From positions 1-64,000 of the forward strand of contig CACZBD010000013.1 in assembly GCA_902779305.1 (NCBI GenBank): a stretch of DNA of 64,000 nt. Direction: 5' to 3'. The position numbers were made by a program, and so were the translations under genes. The stretch is from an uncultured Lachnospiraceae bacterium (lineage in GTDB: Bacteria; Bacillota; Clostridia; Lachnospirales; Lachnospiraceae). Positions 17,716 to 27,168 of the stretch are shown one piece after another. Positions within the stretch are counted from its first letter, which is position 1; every line of letters begins with the position of its first letter. Under the pieces are notes generated by a model. The model had not been told where the DNA came from. It saw only the letters and a list, made by a program, of their open reading frames with translations, and did no database searches.

Positions 17716-19323
17716 ATGGCGGACCTGATCGATAATGCGATCAAAAACGGATGGAATAAAACAATTTTGGAATCACAGACCTGGGAGCAGTTTGAGAAAG
17801 ATTCTGCTCATAAACAGATAGTGATTTATGGTGTTGGACTTGGTGCAATGCTGTTTTTAAAATATTATTCAGACAGGTTCCGTGTGGACGGGGCGGTTGA
17901 TTCGGCCAAATACGGGACTCATTTATTTGAGTACGACTTCAGGCCGGGTAAAGTATACGACCGTACCATAATGATTGACAGGTCCATTGATATCTCCAAA
18001 TATAATCCTGACCATACGGTGATACTGCTCACAGTATTAAAGAACTATATGGAGATATATCATAATCTTGGAGAAAGCGGATACCGCAATATCTATTCTT
18101 TTTTATGTATGGAAGTAAACAAAAGAATAGAAACGGTTGAATCGGTTGAATACCCGGATCCGAGGGAGGATTATATTTCGTATCGATTGCAGACACCGAC
18201 GGATCCCAACCGGGTTTTTGTTGAAACAATGGGAGGATATGCCGGCCATGCAAGGTCCGTTGCGGAAGCACTGCAAAAGCATAATGGCAATCTCCGGTTC
18301 ACATGGTTCAACGATGGAAATACGAATTATCCGAATATCGGGTTAAAACAGGTACGAAAAAACACCCGAAGTTATTATGATGCTCTGTATGAAGCCGGAC
18401 TTTGGCTGTATGAAGACCCAGTACCGCTTGAAATCAGGAAGAAAAAAGATCAGATACTCATACAGTTAAAGCATTGGTCGGGCATTACACTTAAAATGTT
18501 TGGCATTCTGTTGGAAGAACCGCTTGAGCAGAAACATAACACCACGCCCGGGAGGTACAGACGTCTTTTTGAGCATAACGCGGAAATAACGGATTGTGTT
18601 ATTACGGGCAGTGATTTTGATGAAAAAACAGTTCGGGAGGGATATCTTTATTCCGGTCCCTTTTTCAGGGCAGGATCTCCCCGTTCCGATATACTCTTTG
18701 ATCCGGAGCGGTTCAGAGCTTCTGTAAGAGAACAATATGGCGTTTCTTCAGATACAAAGATCTGTCTATATGTTCCGACATTCAGACTCGATGAAACCGG
18801 AAACTGCAGATACAGGGATACGGGGATAAACTTCCATGCATTAAAGGACAGCCTGGAGAAACGTTCCGAAGAAAAATGGGTGATCATGATCCGGCTTCAT
18901 CCAAGAACAGCAAAGGATACAATACCTGTGTTCCCAGGATTTGTTATCGATGCGACGGATCATATGGACGGGGAAGAACTTGTGGCAGCTTCCGATGCAG
19001 TCATCACGGATTATTCCAGTATTATGTTTGAACCCGCATTTGTAGGAAAACCGGTATTTTTGTTTGCGCCCGATCTTGAAGAATATCTGCGAAATGAGAG
19101 AGGCTTTTTAATCCCGTATGATGAACTTCCTTTTCCTAAGGCGGATTCAAATGAGGAACTGATCAATCATATTTCGGGTTTTGATAAGAAGCAGTACTTA
19201 TATGATATTGATACATTTCTGAAGCGATATGGCGTCCACGAAGACGGTCATGCATCGGAGCGGGCGGCGGAGTTTATTATGAAACTGATGAGAAAAGACG
19301 GTGATTGTTCTGCCGGGGGCTGA
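17716..19323 (+). CDS. Rossmann module fused to CDP-glycerol glycerophosphotransferase domain (copy 1)
   Basis: A 535-residue fusion. Residues about 25-135 are the Rossmann module (KQIVIYGVGLGAMLFLKYYS, VDGAVDSAKYG). Residues about 155-530 are a TagB/TagF-like transferase: ETMGGYAGHARSVAEAL, GSDFDEKTVREGY, AGSPRSDILFDPERF, YVPTFRLDETGN, IRLHPRTAKD and VITDYSSIMFEPAFVGKPVF. It ends in the sequence GVHEDGHASERAAEF. The next gene is a full-length paralogue with the same domain order, separated by 51 bases that contain a strong hairpin. A glycerol-phosphate (or other polyol-phosphate) transfer role is inferred from the family. Confidence 0.83.
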   Translation: MADLIDNAIKNGWNKTILESQTWEQFEKDSAHKQIVIYGVGLGAMLFLKYYSDRFRVDGAVDSAKYGTHLFEYDFRPGKVYDRTIMIDRSIDISKYNPDHTVILLTVLKNYMEIYHNLGESGYRNIYSFLCMEVNKRIETVESVEYPDPREDYISYRLQTPTDPNRVFVETMGGYAGHARSVAEALQKHNGNLRFTWFNDGNTNYPNIGLKQVRKNTRSYYDALYEAGLWLYEDPVPLEIRKKKDQILIQLKHWSGITLKMFGILLEEPLEQKHNTTPGRYRRLFEHNAEITDCVITGSDFDEKTVREGYLYSGPFFRAGSPRSDILFDPERFRASVREQYGVSSDTKICLYVPTFRLDETGNCRYRDTGINFHALKDSLEKRSEEKWVIMIRLHPRTAKDTIPVFPGFVIDATDHMDGEELVAASDAVITDYSSIMFEPAFVGKPVFLFAPDLEEYLRNERGFLIPYDELPFPKADSNEELINHISGFDKKQYLYDIDTFLKRYGVHEDGHASERAAEFIMKLMRKDGDCSAGG

Positions 19324-19348
19324 TGATTCCAGAGAATCACCGGCAGAA
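19308..19348 (+). other. Intercistronic hairpin between the tandem transferase genes
   Basis: TTCTGCCGG (19308-19316) pairs perfectly with CCGGCAGAA (19340-19348), and inside it GATTC pairs with GAATC. It spans the stop codon of the upstream gene and has no U-tract, so it is more likely an mRNA stability or processing element than a terminator. Confidence 0.5.
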
Positions 19349-19374
19349 AAACAGTTTGGAAGGAGCAGAAACAG

Positions 19375-20979
19375 ATGATGCAGGATTTTGTAGATGCTGC
19401 AATACAAAAAGGATATGATCGATCCGGATTCAGTGATCAAAAATGGGAAGATTTTGATAAGGTAGCGGACGGCCGGGATGTTGTTTTATATGGCGTGGGA
19501 AATGGGGCAATCTGCTTTATCTATCAGTACGGAGACGTGATTGACATCAGGTGTGCCATAGACAGAGATCATGCCGGAGAGAGCCTTGATGAGTATGATT
19601 TCAGGATTCCCGATCAGACTGATGTAAATTATAAAGAAATGATCGTAAAAGGGACGGATCTGCTAAGTGAAATGAATCCGGATAAAACCGTGATTTTGGT
19701 TACATCTCTGAAACAGTATCCTGAAATCTGCGAGGGTTTAAAAAATCTGGGATTTCGGCATTTGTTCTCATATCTGTGCATGGAGGCAAACAGAAGAAGA
19801 GAAGAAATAAATGCAGAACATTTTTCTCCGAGAAAGGTGTTTATTGACTGGTGCTGTACACAGCCTGTAGAAGAGAAGAAAGTTTTTGTGCAGGCGCTTG
19901 GGGGATACTGCGGACATGCCAGACAGGTGGTTGAACAGCTGGAAAAAATGAGCACTGACCTTTCTTTTGTTTGGGAGCTGAGTCATAAGGGAGTGGAATT
20001 CCCGGCGGAAAAGAATAAGGTAATAGCCGGCTCTAAGGCATTTTATTATGAAATGGCTACGGCGCATGTCTGGATCAAGGAACTGGGGATCAGCAGAGAG
20101 ATCCAAAAAAGACCTGAGCAGATCTATATCCAGCTCAAGCATTGGGCAAGCGTTACACTGAAACTTTTTGGCCTTCCGAGATTTCTTTACTGGAGTAAAT
20201 CCCAAAAAGACGCCAATGAGGAAGATGCCCGTTCCTATTGGAAAAGAAATGCAGAGTCGATAGACCTTGCTGTAGTCGGAAGTGATTTTGACGAGAGAAC
20301 TTTTCGCGAAGGATACGTTTATAACGGAGAATTTCTGCGTGCCGGTTCGCCCAGATCTGATATTCTTTTTGAGGCGGACAGTTACAGGGAAAAAATCAGA
20401 AAGTTGTATCATATTCCTGCCGGGACGAAAATCTTATTGTATGCGCCGACATATAGATATGCCGGAAGCGAGATGCTTTCCAAGTTCAAGGATATGAATG
20501 TGGACTATTCGCTTTTGCGGGAATCATTGGTGAAAAGATTTGGCGGTGATTGGGTCATTCTTCTCAGGCTCCATCCGGGGATCAGGGATGCGCAAAAAGA
20601 GATGGATTATCCGGATTTCGTGAGAAATGCCTCATCCTATCATGACAGCGAAGAACTTGTCGCCGCTTCGGATGCCATGCTTGCCGATTATTCGAGCATC
20701 ATGTTCGAACCGGCATTTATCGAAAAGCCTGTGTTCCTGTTTATTCCGGATTATGTGGAATATACCAAAAACGAGATGGATTTTCTGATGCCGTTTGAGG
20801 AACTTCCGTTTGATAAGGCGTTCAGCAATAAAGAATTGAGCGAACAGATTTTAAATTTCAATGAGGAAAACTATAAGCAGAGACTGGATTCATTTATGAA
20901 GAAATACGGTGTCCATGAAGACGGTCATGCTTCCGAAAGGGCGGCAAGGGCGATCCTTGAACTGATGAAGAAAAAATGA
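19375..20979 (+). CDS. Rossmann module fused to CDP-glycerol glycerophosphotransferase domain (copy 2)
   Basis: Full-length paralogue of the preceding gene, 534 residues. The Rossmann module comes first (RDVVLYGVGNGAICFIYQYG, IRCAIDRDHAG), then the TagB/TagF-like transferase: QALGGYCGHARQVVEQL, GSDFDERTFREGYVY, AGSPRSDILFEAD, YAPTYRYAGSE, LRLHPGIRD and LADYSSIMFEPAFIEKPVF, ending GVHEDGHASERAARA. The two copies have diverged through the middle but keep near-identical C-termini. AAGGAG lies about 10 bases before the ATG. The stop codon overlaps the start of the next gene (ATGA), so they are translationally coupled. The two copies may transfer to different positions or use different polyol phosphates. 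Confidence 0.83.
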   Translation: MMQDFVDAAIQKGYDRSGFSDQKWEDFDKVADGRDVVLYGVGNGAICFIYQYGDVIDIRCAIDRDHAGESLDEYDFRIPDQTDVNYKEMIVKGTDLLSEMNPDKTVILVTSLKQYPEICEGLKNLGFRHLFSYLCMEANRRREEINAEHFSPRKVFIDWCCTQPVEEKKVFVQALGGYCGHARQVVEQLEKMSTDLSFVWELSHKGVEFPAEKNKVIAGSKAFYYEMATAHVWIKELGISREIQKRPEQIYIQLKHWASVTLKLFGLPRFLYWSKSQKDANEEDARSYWKRNAESIDLAVVGSDFDERTFREGYVYNGEFLRAGSPRSDILFEADSYREKIRKLYHIPAGTKILLYAPTYRYAGSEMLSKFKDMNVDYSLLRESLVKRFGGDWVILLRLHPGIRDAQKEMDYPDFVRNASSYHDSEELVAASDAMLADYSSIMFEPAFIEKPVFLFIPDYVEYTKNEMDFLMPFEELPFDKAFSNKELSEQILNFNEENYKQRLDSFMKKYGVHEDGHASERAARAILELMKKK

Positions 20980-22178
20980 AAAAAGCAGCGGTCATCATTC
21001 CGGTATATAACACAGCGGAATGTCTCGAAAAGTGCATAAAAAGTATAACGGAACAAACGTATGAGAATCTGGAAATCATCATTGTGGATGATGGCTCCGA
21101 TGATGGCTCGGAACGGATCTGTGACAGACTGGCCGGTGAGGACGAGAGGATCAGAGTGATCCATCAGCAAAACGCCGGAAATAACAGGGCCAGAATGCGC
21201 GGACTCATTGAAAGCACAGCGGAATATGTGGTGTTTGTCGATTCGGACGACTGGATCGATGGGAATACCGTTGAACGTGCCATGGAGATGTTCGAGCGTT
21301 ATCCGGAAGCGCAGGTGGTCAGCTTCAATGTCCGTCAGGTTGATGAATCAGGAACTGTTATCCGAGAGAGAAGAAACCGGATACAGGAAGGCTATTATAC
21401 GGAAACCGCTTCCATTGTGCAGGATTTATTCTGGCCCGGTGAAGAGGGAAGCAGTTACGGGCTGAACCCGTATCTCATAGGCCGCATATATGCAAGAAAA
21501 TTACTCGAGGCCAGTCTTCATCGGATTCCTTCAGATATCACGTTCGGTGAAGACAGGGCTCTGACATGGACCGTTTTCCTCGGGAACCCCAAGGCGGTAT
21601 TTGTGGACGATGTCCTGTATAATTATTTCAGAAGGGCCAGCAGTATTACAAAGGGCGAGGATCCGGATTTCTTAAGCAAGATCAATAAGGCTTATAATTA
21701 TTTAAGTATACTGTTCAAGGATCAGAGTGAGACGTTAAGACTGCAGCTGGATGACTATCTGCTTGATCATATTCTGATCGCGCTTAACAGGAAGATTGGA
21801 TTTCAGAAAAGAGCAGTTTTTTATCCGGAGTTCACGCCGGATCCTGCCTCGTTTTATGAAACCGGATCACGTGTGATCCTCTATGGTGCAGGAAAGGTCG
21901 GAAGAGACTATTACAGACTCTTTAAAGACAGATCGGATATCTTGCCGGTTCTGTGGGTTGATAAGAATTGGGAAAAGAATAATGCGGACTTTCCGGTGCA
22001 TCCGGTCGATGAGATCAGAAATACAGACTATGACCGGATCCTTGTTGCAGTCGCCCAAAAGGAACTCTTTGAGAGTATCAGGGAAGAACTGCTCGAAATG
22101 GATATACCGGAGGATAAGATTCTGTGGGTATATCCTTTGAAAAAAGAGTTCGGGCTATGGTGGAGACGGTTAATGTGA
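20976..22178 (+). CDS. GT2 glycosyltransferase with C-terminal Rossmann module
   Basis: A 400-residue protein. The GT-A family 2 domain has AAVIIPVYNTAECLEKCIKS, IIVDDGSDDGSE and VFVDSDDWIDG (DxD-type metal site) in the first 110 residues; GEDRALTW (acceptor-side acidic motif) follows near 190. From about 285 the Rossmann module appears (RVILYGAGKVGRDYYRLFK, PVLWVDKNWEKN). Its ATG overlaps the upstream stop codon by 4 bases. It probably adds one sugar to the island's glycan. Confidence 0.83.
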   Translation: MKKAAVIIPVYNTAECLEKCIKSITEQTYENLEIIIVDDGSDDGSERICDRLAGEDERIRVIHQQNAGNNRARMRGLIESTAEYVVFVDSDDWIDGNTVERAMEMFERYPEAQVVSFNVRQVDESGTVIRERRNRIQEGYYTETASIVQDLFWPGEEGSSYGLNPYLIGRIYARKLLEASLHRIPSDITFGEDRALTWTVFLGNPKAVFVDDVLYNYFRRASSITKGEDPDFLSKINKAYNYLSILFKDQSETLRLQLDDYLLDHILIALNRKIGFQKRAVFYPEFTPDPASFYETGSRVILYGAGKVGRDYYRLFKDRSDILPVLWVDKNWEKNNADFPVHPVDEIRNTDYDRILVAVAQKELFESIREELLEMDIPEDKILWVYPLKKEFGLWWRRLM

Positions 22179-22192
22179 GCAGGGCAGCTATT

Positions 22193-23548
22193 ATGGGAAA
22201 TCAGGTTAAAGTATCGATCATATTGCCGAGTTTGAACGTCGGTGTCTATATCGGGGAATGTATCGAAAGTGTTCTGAACCAGTCACTTTCGGATATAGAG
22301 GTCATCTGTGTGGATGCGGGCTCAACAGATGGTACAAGAGAAAAACTTGCGGCTTATGCCGCAAAAGACAGCAGGGTCAAGGTCATAGACTCCGGAATAA
22401 AAAGCTACGGATACCAGATGAATCTGGGAATCCTAGAAGCGACGGGTGATTATATCGGGATTGTTGAGACGGATGACTACGTCCACCCGGAAATGTTCGA
22501 AAGGATGTATAACGCGGCAAAAGAAAATGACCTGGATCTGATCAAGACGGATTTCAATTATTTTATAGATTACAACGGAAAACGGGTGTTTGCACCATAT
22601 ACCAGAGACATAGAGGATCATTACGATCAGGTGATATCTTTAAAAGATAATCCTTATGCACTCAGGTATCCCCAGCAGAATACGATCTGGTCGGGACTTT
22701 ACAGAAGAGATGTGATCGAAAAAAATGCGATTCGTTTTCACGAATCACCGGGTGCATCTTATCAGGATACCGGTTTTGCACTTCTTTATACCATGTATGC
22801 CGACCGCATCATGTTTATACCGGACCGGCTGTATAATTACCGGCAGGATAACGCAGGAGCCTCGGTCAGAAATGATTCGAAATATGCCGTGATCACAGAG
22901 GAGTATCGGTGGATCCATGACGAAATGTCAAAAAGAGACCTTTCAAATGCTTATTTTCGAGCTTTGTACGGCCATTTCCGTTTGGTATCATACAAATGGA
23001 ATCTGGGAAGACTGTCTCCGGAGGCCGGAGATCGGTTTCTTGCGGATCTTCAAGGAGAGAAAGCTCCGGATTATGACGGAACGCTGATCGGAGAGGACGA
23101 AGCATGGAGAAATCATGCGGAAAAGCTTCTTGCCGGAGACAAAGAGCTGCTTGATGAGTTCAGAAACAGGAAAACGGAACAAAAAAAGAATGTTCGTGAA
23201 CTGCTTGATCTTGCAAATGGAAGCGAACAGATCGTGATCGTACCTGCAGGCAGGGTCTGTGGATCGGTCATAGAGTTTTATGAGTTACTGGGAATTGATA
23301 AGGTTGTGGCCGTGGCGGACAATGCGATGGATGAGCAGGGAAAACTAAAATATGGTTTCACTGTGGAAAGCGTAGAGAAGGCCGTGCAGGATCATCCCCA
23401 TGCATCATTCGTTGTAGCTGTGAAAACCGGATCCGAAGAGATCGTTAAGCAGCTTACAGGCGAGGGGATTGATCGGAAGAACATAAAATGTGTCTGCCAA
23501 AGACCACTGATGGGGAGATTATTACTGACCCAGATCGGTGGAATATAA
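22193..23548 (+). CDS. GT2 glycosyltransferase with degenerate C-terminal Rossmann module
   Basis: A protein of about 451 residues with a family 2 glycosyltransferase domain (VSIILPSLNVGVYIGECIES, CVDAGSTDGTR, IGIVETDDYVHPEMF). The usual DxD segment reads E-T-D-D. QDTGFALL lies further on. The C-terminal 110 residues match the island's module (QIVIVPAGRVCGSVIEFYE, VVAVADNAMDE), but the glycine motif is altered to VPAGRVCG. Possible starts are 22124 and 22157, both inside the preceding gene, and 22193, which is placed just before the conserved fold and is preferred although its ribosome binding site is weak. The donor sugar is unknown. Confidence 0.78.
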   Translation: MGNQVKVSIILPSLNVGVYIGECIESVLNQSLSDIEVICVDAGSTDGTREKLAAYAAKDSRVKVIDSGIKSYGYQMNLGILEATGDYIGIVETDDYVHPEMFERMYNAAKENDLDLIKTDFNYFIDYNGKRVFAPYTRDIEDHYDQVISLKDNPYALRYPQQNTIWSGLYRRDVIEKNAIRFHESPGASYQDTGFALLYTMYADRIMFIPDRLYNYRQDNAGASVRNDSKYAVITEEYRWIHDEMSKRDLSNAYFRALYGHFRLVSYKWNLGRLSPEAGDRFLADLQGEKAPDYDGTLIGEDEAWRNHAEKLLAGDKELLDEFRNRKTEQKKNVRELLDLANGSEQIVIVPAGRVCGSVIEFYELLGIDKVVAVADNAMDEQGKLKYGFTVESVEKAVQDHPHASFVVAVKTGSEEIVKQLTGEGIDRKNIKCVCQRPLMGRLLLTQIGGI

Positions 23549-23572
23549 TATGGCATGGAGTAAATTGCTGAT

Positions 23573-25855
23573 ATGACTAATTCGGATGACGAAAAAAAAC
23601 TGATAGAGGAACTGAAAAAGGGCGTTTATGGCTGGTATGATTTCGGCGGTGATACAGACGTGCTTGTGCTCGAGAAGGGTTCCGATGAGATAGCCAAGAT
23701 TGATGCAGATAGGAAATACAACCACATTGTTTCCCTGTGCGCACATGAAGTATGTGAGGATCCGCTTGCGTTTTTATGTGATGTCAGAACACATTTGAAC
23801 CCGAACGGAGTTTTGCTGCTTTGCGGCAACAACAGACTCGGCATCCGGTATTTCTGCGGAGACAGAGACAAATATACCGGAAGAGTCCTTGATGGCATCG
23901 ATGATTATATGCGCGCATACGGCAGAAAAGAAGATGCTTTCACGGGTCGTATGTTTGACAGACACCAGTTGGAAGGGATGTTGCAAACTGCAGGTTTTTC
24001 TTCGCTGCAGTTTTTTTCGGTATTCCCGAATATCGAGGCTGCGACTCATGTTTTCAGAAGTGATTTTTACCCGAATGAAACGTTGTCCGGCCGGATCTTG
24101 CCATTGTATGATTACCCCAACACATTGTTTTTGGAAGAAAACAGACTTTGGCAGAGTCTGATCGATAACCGGATGTTTCACCGGATGGCGAACGGGTTTC
24201 TTGTGGAGTGTTTTCTGAACGACAACGGAAAAAAATCGGATGTTCTCTCAGTTACGTCTTCTATTGAACGGGGTAGAGAGGATGCCCTGTATACGATTGT
24301 GCATGCGGATTGGAAGGATAATCCGAAAAGTGTGGAAAAGAGAGCTGTTTATGAGCAGGGAACAGGACGCCTTAAGGAGCTTGATAACAACGAGACCACA
24401 CTGAGAAATAAAGGAATACATACAGTAGAAGGAGAATTAAAGGAGAACTCCTATACCATGCCGTTTGTGCGGTCACTTCCGGGGAACCGGTATCTCGAAG
24501 AACTGTTGCTGTCAGGGGACACGGACGGATTCCTGAAAGCGTTCGACGCGTTCACGCAACAGATCTGCAAGGCTTCCGAAACATATGAGGGGATCTATGT
24601 TCCGGATCTGAATACTTTTACTTTCGACCGTGTAAAGGCGGAAAAGCAGCAAAAAGAGGATACCGTGAAAACGATGCTGCTTAAGGAAGCGTATATTGAT
24701 ATGATCCCGTTGAATTCTTTCTATGAGGACGGAGAATTTCTCTTTTATGATCAGGAATTCAAACGGGAAAACTATCCGGTAAAAGCGGTGATCTACAGGG
24801 CGATCGTTTCTTTATACTCAGGGAATCCGAGACTTGCTTCCGTTCTTCCGATCCGTTCATTATATGAGAGATATGGCATTGACCGGGATCTGGAAAAATG
24901 GCAACGCATGGACGGATTATTTTTAAAGAAGCTGCGAAACGAAGAGACACTGAAAAACTATAAAAAGAATGCCAGACCGGATGGTGGTGTGATTCATTCG
25001 AACCGACAGCGGATGAACTTTTCGGCAGATGATTATCAGCGGCTTTTTATCGATATTTTTGATATGACGGAAGGCAGAAAGGTCGTTTTGTTCGGATCGG
25101 GGAAATTTGCGGAGCAGTTTCTGGCCCTGTACGGAAAGGATGTTGACATTGCTTTTATCGCCGATAACAACAAATCGCGGATCGGAACCGATCTGAACGG
25201 CATTCCGATCAAATCCCCGGAGGACTTAAAGACGTTAAGCCACGGGGAATTCAAGGTCATCATCTGCATTAAGAATTTCCTGTCCGTCATGGAGCAGCTT
25301 GAGGGGATGGGAATTAAGGAATACAGCATCTATGATGCCGGACGCGCCTATCAGAGAAAGCGCCATCCGATCTATGATCCGCTGCAGTCGGATCCGGTCG
25401 CAAAAGACAAAGAGCAGGCAGGGAAAAAGAAATATCACATTGGTTATATTTCCGGGGTCTTTGACCTCTACCATGTCGGACATCTGAATATGTTTAAAAA
25501 GGCAAAGGAATTATGCGACTATCTGATCGTGGGAGTTGTCTCAGATGCCGGTGTCAGAAAATACAAGAAGACGGAGACGTTTGTACCATTTGAAGAACGG
25601 ATCGAGATGGTCAGATCCTGCAGGTATGTTGACGAGGCACAGGAGATCCCGCTGATGTTTCACAATACCGAACAGGCATGGAACCTGTATCATTTTGACG
25701 TTCAGTTTTCCGGAAGCGATTATGTGGACAACCCCTACTGGCTTCGCGAGAAGGAGTTCCTGGAAAAACACGGGGCGACGATGCATTTCTTCCCCTATAC
25801 GCAGTCTACCTCTTCCACGAAATTAAAAGGATTGATCGAACAGAAACTGATATGA
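23573..25855 (+). CDS. Methyltransferase-like / kinase-like / Rossmann / cytidylyltransferase fusion
   Basis: A 760-residue multidomain protein. Residues about 25-180 resemble the second half of a class I SAM methyltransferase (HIVSLCAHEVCEDP, LNPNGVLLLCGNN) but lack an obvious glycine-rich motif I, so activity is doubtful. The middle (about 240-480) has a kinase-like pattern, IDMIPLNSFYEDGEFLFYDQ, similar to the D-x4-N and D-x-E elements of aminoglycoside-kinase folds. Residues about 510-610 are the Rossmann module (RKVVLFGSGKFAEQFLALYG, IAFIADNNKSR). Residues about 625-755 are a TagD/ECT-type cytidylyltransferase (SGVFDLYHVGHLNMFKKAKE, FSGSDYV, TQSTSSTKLK). The architecture suggests phosphorylation and CTP activation of a small alcohol for transfer to the glycan. 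The C-terminal domain is firm; the first two are tentative. Confidence 0.75.
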   Translation: MTNSDDEKKLIEELKKGVYGWYDFGGDTDVLVLEKGSDEIAKIDADRKYNHIVSLCAHEVCEDPLAFLCDVRTHLNPNGVLLLCGNNRLGIRYFCGDRDKYTGRVLDGIDDYMRAYGRKEDAFTGRMFDRHQLEGMLQTAGFSSLQFFSVFPNIEAATHVFRSDFYPNETLSGRILPLYDYPNTLFLEENRLWQSLIDNRMFHRMANGFLVECFLNDNGKKSDVLSVTSSIERGREDALYTIVHADWKDNPKSVEKRAVYEQGTGRLKELDNNETTLRNKGIHTVEGELKENSYTMPFVRSLPGNRYLEELLLSGDTDGFLKAFDAFTQQICKASETYEGIYVPDLNTFTFDRVKAEKQQKEDTVKTMLLKEAYIDMIPLNSFYEDGEFLFYDQEFKRENYPVKAVIYRAIVSLYSGNPRLASVLPIRSLYERYGIDRDLEKWQRMDGLFLKKLRNEETLKNYKKNARPDGGVIHSNRQRMNFSADDYQRLFIDIFDMTEGRKVVLFGSGKFAEQFLALYGKDVDIAFIADNNKSRIGTDLNGIPIKSPEDLKTLSHGEFKVIICIKNFLSVMEQLEGMGIKEYSIYDAGRAYQRKRHPIYDPLQSDPVAKDKEQAGKKKYHIGYISGVFDLYHVGHLNMFKKAKELCDYLIVGVVSDAGVRKYKKTETFVPFEERIEMVRSCRYVDEAQEIPLMFHNTEQAWNLYHFDVQFSGSDYVDNPYWLREKEFLEKHGATMHFFPYTQSTSSTKLKGLIEQKLI

Positions 25856-25873
25856 TTTTTACGGAGGCAAGCC

Positions 25874-27166
25874 ATGAGAGTGAATAGTACCATGCTGGGA
25901 GCGGTTACGCCCAGACATCCAAAACAGGGGCTTACGGATCTTAAGAATGCCGGTTTTACGGATCTTATGTTGGACTTTAATCTGTTCGGGCATTTGAACT
26001 CCGTGATCGGGGAGGATTATAACGGGGATCTTCGGAAAAAATGGGCAGTGGATCTGAAGGAGCAGTGCAGGGAGTCCGGTATGGCTGTTACGATCGCATC
26101 GGCCATGACTTTCGATAAATATGCACTTCAAAACGTCAGCCCTTCGGAGTTCCGTAAGAACACCAAAATTGACAAAAACCTGAAACGGCTTGGCATCCCG
26201 TCGCTGTACGATCTGGTTCTTACGGTATCCAAATCCTGTATTGCTACGGCAATAGAATTCGGCGCGAAGATGATCGTTGTCCAGCCTTACTGGTTTGGCG
26301 TTTCCCTGGAAGACGAATGGAAGGTCAACAGAGAATACTATCTGGAACTGGCAAAGGCATGCGGGGACAGTGAGATTCAAATCCTTCTTACCAATATCTG
26401 TAAATATGTGGATGGCCATTTGGTCAGGGGCATTTGCTCCGATTCGGAAATTACGCGGCAATGGATCGATGATCTGAACCGGGAAGCCGGGTGCAACCGT
26501 TTCGGATTCATGTTGGATTCCGGCTATTTTAATATCTGCGGGCGTGATATGTATGAGGTATGCATCTCTCTCGGCGACAGGATCAGGGCTGTAAACTTAA
26601 GAGATAACTCGGGGCGTGACGATGCTTCGCTGCTTCCGTTTACTGCGGCGGACTTTGGATCCAACAACACGGACTGGCTGAATCTGATCAGAGGACTCAG
26701 GGCAATTGATTTTGACGGAGAACTTGTGATCGAATTCGCGGATACCATGAGAGCACTGTCCCCGATGATCAGACCGACATTCTACCCGCTTGTAAAAGCA
26801 GTCGGCGACTACTTCAAATGGCAGATCGAGATCGAGAGTAACATCAAAAAATACAAAAAGATCGCCCTGTTCGGTGCCGGAAATATGTGCCGGAATTATA
26901 TGAAAAATTATGGAGAAAAATACAGGCCGCTCTATACCTGCGATAACAATTCCAAAATCTGGGGGACAGAGTTTGAAGGGCTGACAGTCAATCCGCCCGA
27001 AAAACTGAAAGAACTTCCGGAAGACGCCGCGATCATCATCTGCAATGTCTATTATCGTGAGATCGAAGCGCAGCTTCGCGAAATGGATATACAAAATCCA
27101 ATCGAGTATTTTAACGATGAATATATGCCGACATTTTATTTTGACAGATTTAAGAGGGAGGACTAG
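25874..27166 (+). CDS. Sugar isomerase-like TIM barrel (metal ligands lost) with Rossmann module
   Basis: A 430-residue protein. Residues 1-320 belong to the xylose isomerase-like/AP endonuclease 2 TIM-barrel superfamily and align through their length with the next gene. The canonical metal-binding positions are replaced: the neighbour's MENIYNN is LTNICKY here, FDTGHANIAG is LDSGYFNICG, and HIHDNDGERDLH is NLRDNSGRDDAS; only the final VIEFADT glutamate is kept. The barrel is therefore probably non-catalytic or uses different chemistry. Residues about 325-425 are the Rossmann module (KKIALFGAGNMCRNYMKNY, LYTCDNNSKIWG). The gene starts 18 bases after the cytidylyltransferase fusion with GGAGG upstream and lies 2 bases from the next gene. 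Confidence 0.78.
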   Translation: MRVNSTMLGAVTPRHPKQGLTDLKNAGFTDLMLDFNLFGHLNSVIGEDYNGDLRKKWAVDLKEQCRESGMAVTIASAMTFDKYALQNVSPSEFRKNTKIDKNLKRLGIPSLYDLVLTVSKSCIATAIEFGAKMIVVQPYWFGVSLEDEWKVNREYYLELAKACGDSEIQILLTNICKYVDGHLVRGICSDSEITRQWIDDLNREAGCNRFGFMLDSGYFNICGRDMYEVCISLGDRIRAVNLRDNSGRDDASLLPFTAADFGSNNTDWLNLIRGLRAIDFDGELVIEFADTMRALSPMIRPTFYPLVKAVGDYFKWQIEIESNIKKYKKIALFGAGNMCRNYMKNYGEKYRPLYTCDNNSKIWGTEFEGLTVNPPEKLKELPEDAAIIICNVYYREIEAQLREMDIQNPIEYFNDEYMPTFYFDRFKRED

Positions 27167-27168
27167 GA

